Below, piece by piece: positions 26,448 to 36,221 of a DNA stretch of 64,000 nucleotides. The stretch's first letter is position 1, and every line of letters starts with the position of its first letter. The position numbers and the translations under genes were made by a program. The DNA lies in assembly GCA_024639825.1 (NCBI GenBank), contig JAHEGH010000003.1, positions 1-64,000 on the forward strand, written 5' to 3'. The DNA is from Gammaproteobacteria bacterium. Lineage in GTDB: Bacteria; Pseudomonadota; Gammaproteobacteria; Steroidobacterales; Woeseiaceae. Below the pieces are notes generated by a model that saw only the letters and a list, made by a program, of their open reading frames with translations, had not been told where the DNA came from and made no database searches.

Positions 26448-26902
26448 GACGCTTCCTGCAGGACCGCGATGCACTCGATTTCCACGCGGGCACCGAGAGC
26501 GAGGCCGTTGACACCCAAAGCACTGCGTGCGGGTTTGTTCGTGAAATAAGTTTCATAAACCCCGTTCATCGCTCCCCATTCACCCATGTCAGCCAGGAAC
26601 ACGGTGCATTTGACGACATCGTCCAGCGACGAGCCAAACTGTTCGAGGACAGACTTGATGTTCTCCATCGTCTGGCGGGTCTCGTTCTCAATGCCGCCTT
26701 CCGCAAGGTCCAGCGAACCCGGGATATTGCCGAGGTTACCCGACAGGTACAGCGTATTGTCCACTCGTACGGCCGTCGAAAACGGCAGGTCGAGGTCTTC
26801 CTGTCCGGGCGTCAACAGGTATTCCACTTCAGAGTCTAAATCGACCTGCACTTCGCAACCCGCAAGCAGGATCATCGGTAGCAACAGCAACAGGCGTTTC
26901 AT
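26444..26902 (-). CDS. RidA-family protein with lipoprotein signal peptide
   Basis: Internal Met MKRLLLLLPMILLAGCEVQVDL; RidA-like FSTAVRVDNTLYLSGNLGNIPGSLDL...IENETRQTMENIKSVLEQFGSSLDDVVKCTVFLADM. Confidence 0.8.
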   Translation of the reverse strand: MKRLLLLLPMILLAGCEVQVDLDSEVEYLLTPGQEDLDLPFSTAVRVDNTLYLSGNLGNIPGSLDLAEGGIENETRQTMENIKSVLEQFGSSLDDVVKCTVFLADMGEWGAMNGVYETYFTNKPARSALGVNGLALGARVEIECIAVLQEAS

Positions 26903-27043
26903 CGAAAACTCTCTATTTTTATTCAAGATTGAGCGCCTTATGATTTCTTGTGTGCGTCAAACTACCATACGTTGAGGGCGCGCGCTGTCGTATCCACGGC
27001 GTATAATCCCAGCACAACAAGTTCCGGCTGCTAAGGGGGCACG

Positions 27044-27391
27044 ATGGCACGATTGACAACACATATTCTCGACACGGCACACGGCGGTCCGGCGCAAAAC
27101 GTCGATATTCGTTTGTTCCTGATCGGCAATTCGCGTGAACTTGTTGTGAGTGCCACCACCAATGACGATGGACGGACACCGCACCCCCTCCTCGAAGATG
27201 AACGCATGACGACGGGCACCTATGAGCTCGAGTTCGATATCGGCGACTATTTTCGCAAGCGCAAGGTTGAACTTGGAACGCCCGCGTTTCTCGACACGGT
27301 CGTGATTCGTTTTGCTGTCAATGGGGACGAGGACTACCACGTACCGCTGCTGGCCTCACCCTGGTCGTATTCGACGTACCGGGGTAGCTGA
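27044..27391 (+). CDS. uraH: 5-hydroxyisourate hydrolase (transthyretin-like)
   Basis: 115 aa; LTTHILDTAHGGPAQNVDIRL at the N-terminus, C-terminal YRGS signature. Confidence 0.95.
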   Translation: MARLTTHILDTAHGGPAQNVDIRLFLIGNSRELVVSATTNDDGRTPHPLLEDERMTTGTYELEFDIGDYFRKRKVELGTPAFLDTVVIRFAVNGDEDYHVPLLASPWSYSTYRGS

Positions 27392-27395
27392 CCCG

Positions 27396-28844
27396 ATGCC
27401 TGCGAACACCATTCGCTTCGTACTGAACGGCAACCCTGTTGAAACGGCGGTGGCCGACCCGACGCGCACCGTGCTGCAGTTCCTGCGCGAGGACCTGCGC
27501 ATGACCGGCACCAAGGAAGGTTGCGCCGAAGGTGACTGCGGCGCGTGCACGGTCGCAGTCGTTGAGATTGACCGTAGTGGCAATCACATTGAGCTCAAGA
27601 CGATTAACTCATGCATTCAGTTCCTGCCGACCCTGGATGGCAAGGAACTGATTACGGTCGAAGGCCTGCATGGCAAGGACGGCCAACTGCATCCTGTGCA
27701 ACAGGCCATGGTAGATCAGCACGGTTCGCAGTGCGGTTTCTGTACGCCAGGTTTCGTTATGTCGTTGTACGTGCTGTATCGAACGAACCCGAAGCCGTCA
27801 CGCCGGGAGATCGATGATGCGCTTGCAGGTAACCTGTGCCGTTGTACAGGTTACCGGCCGATCATTGCTGCCGCACAGGTCATGCATAAGCAGGACGACG
27901 ACTGGAATTCACAGCAGCATCTCGATGCGCTTTGCGCCGTCAGGCGTGAGGGCGATCTTGCTCTGGAGAACAACGGTCGGCGTTTCTTTGCGCCGCAGGA
28001 TATTGCGGCGTTCGCCCGGGTGTATGAGCAGTATCCCGAAGCGACGATTCTCGCGGGCGGCACGGATATCGGCTTATGGGTAACAAAACAGCATCGTGAA
28101 CTGGCAACCGTCATTTATACGGGCCGGGTTGCAGAACTGCTCGACCTGCATACGTCAGCAAGTCACCTTGAGATTGGTGGGGCTGTCTCGATCACAGAAG
28201 CGAGCGCCGCAATCCTGGGGCAGTATCCTGATCTCGACGAACTGTTCCGACGCTTTGCATCGCCACCGATTCGCAACGCGGGCACGCTCGGCGGCAATGT
28301 CGCGAACGGTTCTCCGATAGGCGACTCCATGCCAGCGCTCATGGTGCTTGGCGCGAGCCTTGTCCTGCGTCGTGGCGATCAGGAGCGGGAGCTCGGTCTC
28401 GACGAGTTCTACCACGACTACCAGGTGAACGATCTGCAGTCCGGCGAGTTTGTCGCCTGCATTCGTGTACCGCTGGCGCGCAAAGGCCTGCGCGTCGCCA
28501 GCCACAAATGGTCGAAGCGCTTCGACCAGGATATTTCCGCTGTCTGCACGGCCTACAGTCTCGAGCTCGATGGCGAGACGGTGACTCGTTTCCGTATGGC
28601 CTGCGGTGGTTTGGCGGCAACGATCAGGCATGCCGAGCGCTGTGAGCAGGTGATAAACGACGCGCCATGGACTGCGGAGACGATTGAGCGAGCCTGCGCC
28701 GCGCTCGCGGAGGATTTTGCGCCGATCAGTGATATGCGGGCGTCAGCGGACATACGGTTGGTCGCCGTACAGAACCTGCTGCGCCGCTTCTGGATGGAAT
28801 CACGAGGCGAAGTTGAGGAAACGGTGTACACCTATGGTCGCTAG
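27396..28844 (+). CDS. xdhA: xanthine dehydrogenase small (FeS/FAD) subunit
   Basis: Internal Met MPANTIRFVLNGNPVETAV; GTKEGCAEGDCGACTV and CGFCTPGFVMSLY 2Fe-2S motifs; ILAGGTDIGLWV FAD motif. Confidence 0.95.
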   Translation: MPANTIRFVLNGNPVETAVADPTRTVLQFLREDLRMTGTKEGCAEGDCGACTVAVVEIDRSGNHIELKTINSCIQFLPTLDGKELITVEGLHGKDGQLHPVQQAMVDQHGSQCGFCTPGFVMSLYVLYRTNPKPSRREIDDALAGNLCRCTGYRPIIAAAQVMHKQDDDWNSQQHLDALCAVRREGDLALENNGRRFFAPQDIAAFARVYEQYPEATILAGGTDIGLWVTKQHRELATVIYTGRVAELLDLHTSASHLEIGGAVSITEASAAILGQYPDLDELFRRFASPPIRNAGTLGGNVANGSPIGDSMPALMVLGASLVLRRGDQERELGLDEFYHDYQVNDLQSGEFVACIRVPLARKGLRVASHKWSKRFDQDISAVCTAYSLELDGETVTRFRMACGGLAATIRHAERCEQVINDAPWTAETIERACAALAEDFAPISDMRASADIRLVAVQNLLRRFWMESRGEVEETVYTYGR

Positions 28845-31122
28845 AGCCGTCGGCAAACCGCTGCCGCACGACAGCGCGCACCTGCATGTTTCGGGGCAGG
28901 CGGCCTACACGGACGATCTGCCTGAACCGCGCGATCTGCTGCATCTCGCGGTGGGTATGAGCGCGGTCGCACATGCCAATGTCCGCGATCTTGACCTGTC
29001 CGATGTTCAGGCAGCGGACGGCGTCGTGGATACCTGCACGGCGGCCGACATATGCGGGGAAAACAATTATGGATCGATCATCAAGGACGATCCCCTGTTG
29101 GCGGACGGGCTCGTCCAGTATGTCGGTCAGCCCTTGTTTGTGGTTGCAGCAGAGACGGTTGATGCCGCTCGCAAGGCCGCGCACAGGGCGAACGTCGACT
29201 ACGAGGAACTCGAGGCCATTCTCGACCCGCTTACCGCCGTGGAGAAGAAGTCGTTTGTCCTGCCATCCGAGACGCTGGTAAGGGGCGATCCCGATGCCGC
29301 GCTCGAGACGGCCCCGCACCGCCTGCGGCGGCGCGTGTCGCTTGGCGGGCAAGACCAATTCTACCTTGAAGGCCATATCGCCATGGCTATCCCGCAGGAA
29401 GATGGCGGCATCCTTGTCTACAGTTCGACGCAACATCCGGATGAAGTGCAGGGCATCGTTGCGCATGCGACGCAGCGTGAGGCGAAGGACATCGTCGTAA
29501 TCTGTCGGCGTATGGGCGGTGCCTTCGGTGGCAAGGAAAGCCAGGCGGCCCTGATAGGCTGTATTGCGGCGCTGGCCGCGGACAAGACAGGCAGGCCCTG
29601 CAAGCTGCGGCTCGATCGTGATGACGACATGATCATGACGGGCAAGCGCCATGACTTCGTGATCGACTACGATGTGGGATTCGACGACGACGGTCGTATC
29701 CTTGGGATCGATTTCGAATTTGCGGCGCGCTGCGGCATGTCGGCCGATTTATCCGGTCCCGTAAACGATCGCGCCATGTTTCATTGCGACAACGCCTATT
29801 TTCTCGAGAACGTTCGTATCCTGTCGCACCGCTGCAAGACGAATACAGTGTCCAACACAGCGTTTCGTGGCTTCGGCGGTCCGCAGGGCATGTTCGCAAT
29901 TGAATGCGTCATCGACGATATCGCGCGGACCCTGGGCAAGGATCCGCTGGCTGTACGGCGCCAGAATTTCTATGGCACCGAAGATCGAAACATTACTCAC
30001 TACCAGCAGGTTGTCGAAGACAATATTGCGGATGAGCTTTTCGATCGCCTGCTGGCAAGTAGTGATTACGAAGCACGTCGCAAGGCAATTCACGCATTCA
30101 ATGCCGGTAGCAAAGTATTGAAGCGCGGCATCGCCATCACGCCGGTCAAGTTCGGCATCTCCTTTACGTCAACGCTGCTAAACCAGGCTGGTGCGCTCGT
30201 ACATGTCTACAAGGACGGCACCGTGCAGTTAAACCATGGCGGCACCGAGATGGGGCAGGGCTTGTATGTCAAAGTCGCGCAGGTCGTCGCGGACGAATTT
30301 GGCATCAGTATCGAGCGCGTGCGGACGACAGCGGCCGACACAAGCAAGGTACCCAATGCGTCTGCGACCGCGGCGTCGAGCGGCTCGGATATGAACGGTA
30401 AGGCCGCGCAGAAGGCGGCGGCGAAGATTCGCAAGCGTATTACGGCGTTTGCCGCGAGGCACTATGGCGTATCGGAAGCGGAGATCGACTTCCGCGACGA
30501 CGTTGCGCATATTGCGGACCGGAGCATGGACTTCCCGGAACTGGTGCGACTCGCCTGGGCGAACCGCGTCTCACTATCGGCAACGGGCTACTACCGTACG
30601 CCGAAGATCAATTACGACCGCGCGACGTTTTCCGGTCGCCCGTTCTATTACTACGCCTACGGCGCTGCCGTTACCGAGATCGTTGTCGATACGCTGACCG
30701 GCGAGAATCGAGTATTGCGCGTCGACATCCTCCACGACTGCGGTGATTCGTTGAATCCGGCCGTCGATCTTGGCCAGGTTGAAGGCGGTTACGTTCAGGG
30801 TGTCGGCTGGCTGACGTCCGAAGAGCTTTGGTGGAACGACAAGGGCGACCTTGGTACGCATGCGCCATCGACATACAAGATACCGACCTGCTCGGACCTC
30901 GCCCCGGACTTTCGCGTCGAACTGCTGCAAAATGCCGCCAATCGCGAGAAGTCTATCTACCGCTCCAAGGCGGTCGGCGAGCCGCCATTAATGCTCGGCT
31001 TGTCAGCCTTCTTCGCTTTGCGCGACGCGATTGCTGACGAAGACCGGGTTTTGCCGGACCTGCGGGCGCCCGCTACGCCCGAGGCGATCCTGCGTGCGTT
31101 ACAGGGTGTCGCCAATGAATGA
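28834..31122 (+). CDS. xdhB: xanthine dehydrogenase molybdopterin-binding subunit
   Basis: MVARAVGKPLPHDSAHLHVSGQAAYTDD; RRMGGAFGGKESQ, AFRGFGGPQGMFAIE, GGTEMGQGLYVKVAQV. Confidence 0.95.
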   Translation: MVARAVGKPLPHDSAHLHVSGQAAYTDDLPEPRDLLHLAVGMSAVAHANVRDLDLSDVQAADGVVDTCTAADICGENNYGSIIKDDPLLADGLVQYVGQPLFVVAAETVDAARKAAHRANVDYEELEAILDPLTAVEKKSFVLPSETLVRGDPDAALETAPHRLRRRVSLGGQDQFYLEGHIAMAIPQEDGGILVYSSTQHPDEVQGIVAHATQREAKDIVVICRRMGGAFGGKESQAALIGCIAALAADKTGRPCKLRLDRDDDMIMTGKRHDFVIDYDVGFDDDGRILGIDFEFAARCGMSADLSGPVNDRAMFHCDNAYFLENVRILSHRCKTNTVSNTAFRGFGGPQGMFAIECVIDDIARTLGKDPLAVRRQNFYGTEDRNITHYQQVVEDNIADELFDRLLASSDYEARRKAIHAFNAGSKVLKRGIAITPVKFGISFTSTLLNQAGALVHVYKDGTVQLNHGGTEMGQGLYVKVAQVVADEFGISIERVRTTAADTSKVPNASATAASSGSDMNGKAAQKAAAKIRKRITAFAARHYGVSEAEIDFRDDVAHIADRSMDFPELVRLAWANRVSLSATGYYRTPKINYDRATFSGRPFYYYAYGAAVTEIVVDTLTGENRVLRVDILHDCGDSLNPAVDLGQVEGGYVQGVGWLTSEELWWNDKGDLGTHAPSTYKIPTCSDLAPDFRVELLQNAANREKSIYRSKAVGEPPLMLGLSAFFALRDAIADEDRVLPDLRAPATPEAILRALQGVANE

Positions 31123-32161
31123 ATGGATCGACGAACTGAGTGACCTGAGTGCGGCAGGTGAACCGGCCGTACTCGTCACTGTTGCGGGCATTCGTGGTTC
31201 GTCACCACGAGAAATCGGCGCGAAAATGATCGTCACGGCCAGTGAAACAATTGGCACGATAGGTGGCGGGCAACTCGAGTATCAGAGCACGCGCGTTGCT
31301 GTTGGCATGCTTGCAGAGGAAACGCTCGCGCTGCGCAGCTTCCCGCTGGGTCCGTCGCTGGGCCAGTGTTGCGGCGGCGTCGTGGAGATTCTCTTCGAAC
31401 CGGTTGCCGGCGGCATGCCGGCCTGGTTGCGTGACCTGCGCGTGCTGCACGGCCAGCGCGAACCGGCGGTCGTGGCGACGCGCATTTCGCAATCGGCGCC
31501 CGCGAAGTTCGTGGTGACGGCCGATCGCATATTCGGTGTCGATGAATCGGCGGCAGATGCGGAACTGGTCGGCGCCGCGCGAGCCATTCTGGACGATGGA
31601 CAGGGCGCGCAACGCAATGTGCAGGAGCTCTACGAACCTGTTGTCAAATCCGATTTCAATATTGCTGTGTTTGGCGCGGGGCATGTGGGCGCGGCGGTCG
31701 TAAGCGCCTTGTCGCGGCTCGAATGCAACATTCGCTGGGTCGACAGCCGGCGCAATTTCTTCCGCGATGTGCCCGCGAATGTCAGGGCGATCGAGGCGAC
31801 AGAGCCCGCACTCGAGGTGGCTGCAATGCCGCCGAACAGTTACTACCTGATCATGACACACAGCCACGCGATCGATTTCGATGTCTGCGACCGCATCCTG
31901 CGACGTGGTGACGCGCGCTATTGTGGGCTTATCGGCTCCGTCACCAAGCGACGTCGTTTCGAGAAGCGTTACCGGCAGCAAGGCATGCCCGCGGCCATGA
32001 TCGACTCGCTGACCTGCCCGATCGGCGTCGACGGTATCAGCGGCAAGAAGCCCGCTGAGATTGCGGTGTCGACGGCAGCCGAGATACTAAAGGTCAGGGA
32101 GATGAAAGCAGCCGTGGCCGATGCCGAGTATCCTGACAACGTCTACCCGATAGGGAAATAG
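31115..32161 (+). CDS. xdhC: xanthine dehydrogenase accessory protein XdhC
   Basis: MNEWIDELSDLSAAGEPAVLVTVAGIRGSSPREIGAKMIV; LGQCCGG; Rossmann AVFGAGHVGAAVV; YCGLIGSVTKRRRF. Confidence 0.95.
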   Translation: MNEWIDELSDLSAAGEPAVLVTVAGIRGSSPREIGAKMIVTASETIGTIGGGQLEYQSTRVAVGMLAEETLALRSFPLGPSLGQCCGGVVEILFEPVAGGMPAWLRDLRVLHGQREPAVVATRISQSAPAKFVVTADRIFGVDESAADAELVGAARAILDDGQGAQRNVQELYEPVVKSDFNIAVFGAGHVGAAVVSALSRLECNIRWVDSRRNFFRDVPANVRAIEATEPALEVAAMPPNSYYLIMTHSHAIDFDVCDRILRRGDARYCGLIGSVTKRRRFEKRYRQQGMPAAMIDSLTCPIGVDGISGKKPAEIAVSTAAEILKVREMKAAVADAEYPDNVYPIGK

Positions 32162-32176
32162 GAACGAGACGCATAC

Positions 32177-33367
32177 ATGGAAGCGTATATTGCTGATTGG
32201 CTTAACCTCCTGGTGCGCTGGCTGCATGTTATCGCTGGCGTCGCGTGGATTGGTGCGTCGTTCTATTTTATCTGGCTCGACGATCATCTCGAACCGCCGA
32301 GGGATCCGGCCGACGATGAGAAAGGCGTTGGCGGTGAAGTTTGGTCGGTGCACGGTGGCGGTTTCTATCACGCACAGAAATACAAGGTCGCTCCGCCGGA
32401 GTTGCCCGAGCGTCTTCACTGGTTCAAGTGGGAGGCCTACACGACCTGGCTCTCCGGAATTTTCCTCACGGCGTTGGTGTACTGGTATGGCGCGGAGGTT
32501 TACCTGATTGACCGCTCGGTTGCCGATTTTTCGGCGCCGGTTGCCGTGGGCATCGCCATCGCGTTCATCGTCGGCGGCTGGCTCGTATACGACCTGTTGT
32601 GTAAGTCAACGCTGGCTCGCGACACACGTGTATTTGGCGGCATCCTGCTGGCGCTGTCCGGGTTGCTGGCCTGGGGCCTGTGCGAATTGTTTGGTGGCCG
32701 TGGTGCCTATATTCACTTCGGCGTCGTGCTCGGTACGATCATGGTAGCCAATGTTTTCTTCGTCATCATCCCGGGCCAGAAGCTCATGGTTGCCGCGGCA
32801 GAGCGGGGCGAGACGCCAGACCCGATTCATGGACAGCGTGGCAAGCAGCGTTCGGTGCACAACACGTACTTTACCTTGCCCGTTCTGTTTGTCATGACGA
32901 GCAACCATTTTGCGATGGCCTATGGGCATGAGTACAACTGGCTGATCCTGATTGGGATATCGCTGGCGGGCGCGCTTATCCGAATCTACTTCGTTGCGCG
33001 CCACAAGGGTAAGACGTCGGCGCTGCCCGCCATATTGGCCGTTGTACTGCTCGCAGCGATCGCGGCCGCCATTGCGCCGCGCGCACCGGCGGCGACGGGC
33101 GCTGAGGTCTCCTTTGACCAGGTTCGCAACGTCATCAACGCACGCTGCACAAGCTGTCATTCGGGTGCGCCAGTGCATCCTGCGTTCCCGGTCGCGCCGC
33201 TTGGCATCATGTTTGACACCGATGAACAGATCCTCACCGAGGCAGACCGCATTTTCCAGCAGACCGTCGTTACGCGAGTCATGCCAATAGGCAACCTGAC
33301 CGACATGACGAACGAGGAGCGGCTGGTGATCGATACGTGGTATCAGGATCTGCAGGCGGACCAATGA
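32177..33367 (+). CDS. puuD: membrane urate hydroxylase PuuD with C-terminal cytochrome c domain
   Basis: 396 aa; N-term LLVRWLHVIAGVAWIGASFYFIWLDDHLEPP, multi-TM, heme c motif CTSCH (about 33146-33160). Confidence 0.95.
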   Translation: MEAYIADWLNLLVRWLHVIAGVAWIGASFYFIWLDDHLEPPRDPADDEKGVGGEVWSVHGGGFYHAQKYKVAPPELPERLHWFKWEAYTTWLSGIFLTALVYWYGAEVYLIDRSVADFSAPVAVGIAIAFIVGGWLVYDLLCKSTLARDTRVFGGILLALSGLLAWGLCELFGGRGAYIHFGVVLGTIMVANVFFVIIPGQKLMVAAAERGETPDPIHGQRGKQRSVHNTYFTLPVLFVMTSNHFAMAYGHEYNWLILIGISLAGALIRIYFVARHKGKTSALPAILAVVLLAAIAAAIAPRAPAATGAEVSFDQVRNVINARCTSCHSGAPVHPAFPVAPLGIMFDTDEQILTEADRIFQQTVVTRVMPIGNLTDMTNEERLVIDTWYQDLQADQ

Positions 33368-34269
33368 CAGATTATCCGAGAGACATGCGCGGCTACGGCG
33401 CGAATCCGCCCACGGCAAACTGGCCTGATGGCGCCCGCACGGCGGTGCAGTTCGTCATCAACTACGAAGAAGGTGCTGAGAACTGCGTGCTGCATGGTGA
33501 CAGCGCGTCGGAAGCGTTTCTCTCGGAAATCGTGGGGGCGCAACCCATCGACGGTGAGCGCAACATGAATATGGAGTCGATATACGAATACGGCTCACGC
33601 GCAGGCTTCTGGCGGCTCCACCGTATGTTTACGGCCAGTAAAACGCCGGTCACCGTATTCGGCGTCGCCATGGCCCTCGAGCGCAATCCGGATGCCGTGA
33701 AGGCTATGCAGGACGCGGGCTGGGAAATCGCGAGTCACGGCTATCGCTGGATCGACTACCAGCATATCGACGCAGCGACGGAACGCGCCCATCTTGCAAA
33801 AGCCATCGAGATTCACACGCGAGTAACGGGCGAGCGCCCGAACGGCTGGTATCTGGGGCGCTGCAGCCCAAACAGTCACCGGCTCGCCGCCGAAGAGGGC
33901 GGTTTCATTTATAACGCCGACTGCTATTCAGACGACCTGCCGTACTGGAACCACGAACATACGACGCCGCAACTTATGGTCCCCTACACGCTTGACGCCA
34001 ACGACATGCGTTTTGCCACGGCGCAGGGCTTCAACTCCGGCAAGCAGTTCTACCGCTACCTGAAAGACACGTTCAAGGTCCTCCATGCTGAAGGTGGACG
34101 GATGATGTCGATCGGCTTGCATTGCCGACTGGCTGGCCGCCCCGGCAGGGCGGCTGCCGTGGCGAAATTTCTCGACTACCTCGGCGAGCAGGACGATGTC
34201 TGGATCGCGACCCGGCTGGATATTGCAAAACACTGGCGGGAGCAACACCCGCCGCAGGAGAACGGCTAA
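33364..34269 (+). CDS. puuE: allantoinase PuuE (polysaccharide-deacetylase fold)
   Basis: MTDYPRDMRGYGANPPTANWPDGARTAVQFVINYEEGAENCVLHGD; typical PuuE. Confidence 0.95.
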   Translation: MTDYPRDMRGYGANPPTANWPDGARTAVQFVINYEEGAENCVLHGDSASEAFLSEIVGAQPIDGERNMNMESIYEYGSRAGFWRLHRMFTASKTPVTVFGVAMALERNPDAVKAMQDAGWEIASHGYRWIDYQHIDAATERAHLAKAIEIHTRVTGERPNGWYLGRCSPNSHRLAAEEGGFIYNADCYSDDLPYWNHEHTTPQLMVPYTLDANDMRFATAQGFNSGKQFYRYLKDTFKVLHAEGGRMMSIGLHCRLAGRPGRAAAVAKFLDYLGEQDDVWIATRLDIAKHWREQHPPQENG

Positions 34270-34757
34270 TGGACAGTCATGATTTCATCGCGCGCTACGC
34301 GGGCGTCTATGAGCACTCGCCCTGGGTAGCGGAGCAGGTTGCCACGTTTGCGGCAGACATTGACGATAGTGGCCGACTTGCGGAGCTCATGGCCGACTGC
34401 GTGGACAACGCTGAAACGGAACGGCAACTCCAATTGATCCGGGCACACCCGGACCTGGCCGGCAAGGCGCAGATCGCCGGTGAGTTGACTGAAGATTCGA
34501 CCGAGGAACAGGCAAGTGCCGGGCTGGATCAGTGTTCGAAGATTGAGTACGAACGTTTCCAGGCGTTGAATGACGCCTACAAAGATAAATTTGGTTTTCC
34601 GTTTGTTATGGCGGTACGCCGCAGTAATCGCGCCGAGATCCTTGAGGCGTTTAGTGCGCGGCTGAAGAACGACTACGATACCGAATTCGAAACGGCGCTC
34701 GCCGAGATCCACAAGATAGCGCGGCTGCGCCTCGACGCGTTAGGGGGCGGACAATGA
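34269..34757 (+). CDS. uraD: 2-oxo-4-hydroxy-4-carboxy-5-ureidoimidazoline (OHCU) decarboxylase
   Basis: MDSHDFIARYAGVYEHSPWVAEQV; LIRAHPDLAGKAQIAGELTEDSTEEQASAGLDQCS; FPFVMAVR. Confidence 0.93.
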   Translation: MDSHDFIARYAGVYEHSPWVAEQVATFAADIDDSGRLAELMADCVDNAETERQLQLIRAHPDLAGKAQIAGELTEDSTEEQASAGLDQCSKIEYERFQALNDAYKDKFGFPFVMAVRRSNRAEILEAFSARLKNDYDTEFETALAEIHKIARLRLDALGGGQ

Positions 34758-35722
34758 CGCACGCGGTTCAAAAATGGGTGCAGCTGGAGCGGCCGCGTCT
34801 GGGCTCACGGGTTACCTTCGCGACGGACGAGTTCTTCGGCGCCAAGGAGCGGTTGATCAAGTACGACGAGCCGGTATTCATCGACGATCAATACGATGAC
34901 CACGGTAAATGGATGGATGGCTGGGAAAGTCGCCGCAAACGCGAGCCGGGGCACGACTACTGTGTGATTCGACTCGGCGTGCCGGGGGTTATTCACGGCT
35001 TTGACATTGATACGAGCCATTTCACAGGCAACTTCCCGCCGCAGGCATCGATAGAAGCTTGCGTCAGCAATGAGGATGTACCGGAAGATGGCTGGGTTGA
35101 GCTTGTGCCAAAGGTCGATCTTGCCGGCAACTCGCATCACTATCTCGATGCGCGCAACGATACGATTTTTACGCATGTGCGCTTACATATTTATCCCGAC
35201 GGTGGCGTGGCGCGGCTGCGTATTTTTGGTGAGGTGAAGGCAGACTTCACCGACGTAGACGGTTACGTTGATCTTGTTGCTGTCGAACATGGCGGTCGCC
35301 CGATTGCGTGCAGCGATGAGCACTATGGTTCCGTTCACAATCTTACGGCGCCCGGTCGCGGCGCCAACATGGGTGATGGATGGGAAACGGCCAGGCGGCG
35401 TGGCCCCGGCAACGACTGGGTGATCCTCGCGCTGGGCCAACCCGGCGTAATCGAGCGTGCCGAAATCGACACAGCGCATTTCAAAGGCAACTATCCCGAT
35501 CGGGTTTCGCTGGAAGCAGCGATGTTCGACAGCGACAATGACGCAGACAATGATTCGGACAAGTGGCAAACCTTGCTGCCGGAAGCGCGACTCAAGATGG
35601 ACCAGCAGCATTACTTTGACGACGCGCTTGAGAAGATTGGCCCGGTCAGTCATGTGCGCATGTCGATTTACCCGGACGGAGGCGTGAGCCGTATCCGGCT
35701 CTTCGGGCAGGTTCATGGCTGA
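34754..35722 (+). CDS. alc: allantoicase
   Basis: 322 aa, two repeated allantoicase domains (DGWESRRKREPGHDYCVIRLGVPGVIHGFDIDTSHFTGNFPP and DGWETARRRGPGNDWVILALGQPGVIERAEIDTAHFKGNYP). Confidence 0.95.
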   Translation: MTHAVQKWVQLERPRLGSRVTFATDEFFGAKERLIKYDEPVFIDDQYDDHGKWMDGWESRRKREPGHDYCVIRLGVPGVIHGFDIDTSHFTGNFPPQASIEACVSNEDVPEDGWVELVPKVDLAGNSHHYLDARNDTIFTHVRLHIYPDGGVARLRIFGEVKADFTDVDGYVDLVAVEHGGRPIACSDEHYGSVHNLTAPGRGANMGDGWETARRRGPGNDWVILALGQPGVIERAEIDTAHFKGNYPDRVSLEAAMFDSDNDADNDSDKWQTLLPEARLKMDQQHYFDDALEKIGPVSHVRMSIYPDGGVSRIRLFGQVHG

Positions 35723-36221
35723 CGCCAAGATGCTGTCTTTGCGGCCTGAGCCGCTCACGCGGGAGCGCTTTGCACCCTACGGTGATGTCATCGAGGGGGC
35801 GCTGGACAGTCCCAACGTAATGAATGAAGCGCGTTTTCAGCGCTTTGATGATCTTTGTGCCGTTGATCTCGGGGACGGCGATGTGGCGATCAGCATTGCC
35901 CGTTGCCGTGCACCAACGGTGCTGCCACTGCGTATCGATATGGTCGAACGGCATCCGCTTGGTAGCCAGGCATTCGTGCCGCTCAAGCCCTGCCGTATGG
36001 TTATCGTGGTTGCGCCGCCAGGTGAAAGTGTCGATGCGGATGAGCTGAGAGCCTTCGTTACGAACGGCCGGCAGGGAATCAACTATCATCGCGGCACCTG
36101 GCATATGCCCCTGATTGCGTTCGACGCAGGCCAGGATTTCCTGATCATTGATCGTGGCGGAAAAGAAGCGAACTGCGACACACATTCGCTTGATCGAATC
36201 GTCATGCTGGAGGCTGTTTAG
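35715..36221 (+). CDS. allA: ureidoglycolate lyase
   Basis: 168 aa; RPEPLTRERFAPYGDVIEG, VERHPLGSQAFVPL, NYHRGTWHMPLIAF. Confidence 0.93.
   Translation: MADAKMLSLRPEPLTRERFAPYGDVIEGALDSPNVMNEARFQRFDDLCAVDLGDGDVAISIARCRAPTVLPLRIDMVERHPLGSQAFVPLKPCRMVIVVAPPGESVDADELRAFVTNGRQGINYHRGTWHMPLIAFDAGQDFLIIDRGGKEANCDTHSLDRIVMLEAV

Noticed and set aside
26972-27007. Candidate promoter TTGAGG...TATAAT upstream of uraH
   Set aside because: The TATAAT at 27002 is good, but no -35 lies at a proper 16-18 bp spacing (TTGAGG is 24 bp away), so not listed as a feature.
28726-29652. 308-aa minus-strand ORF antisense to xdhB
   Set aside because: Antisense to a strongly supported xanthine dehydrogenase gene; no domain recognised.
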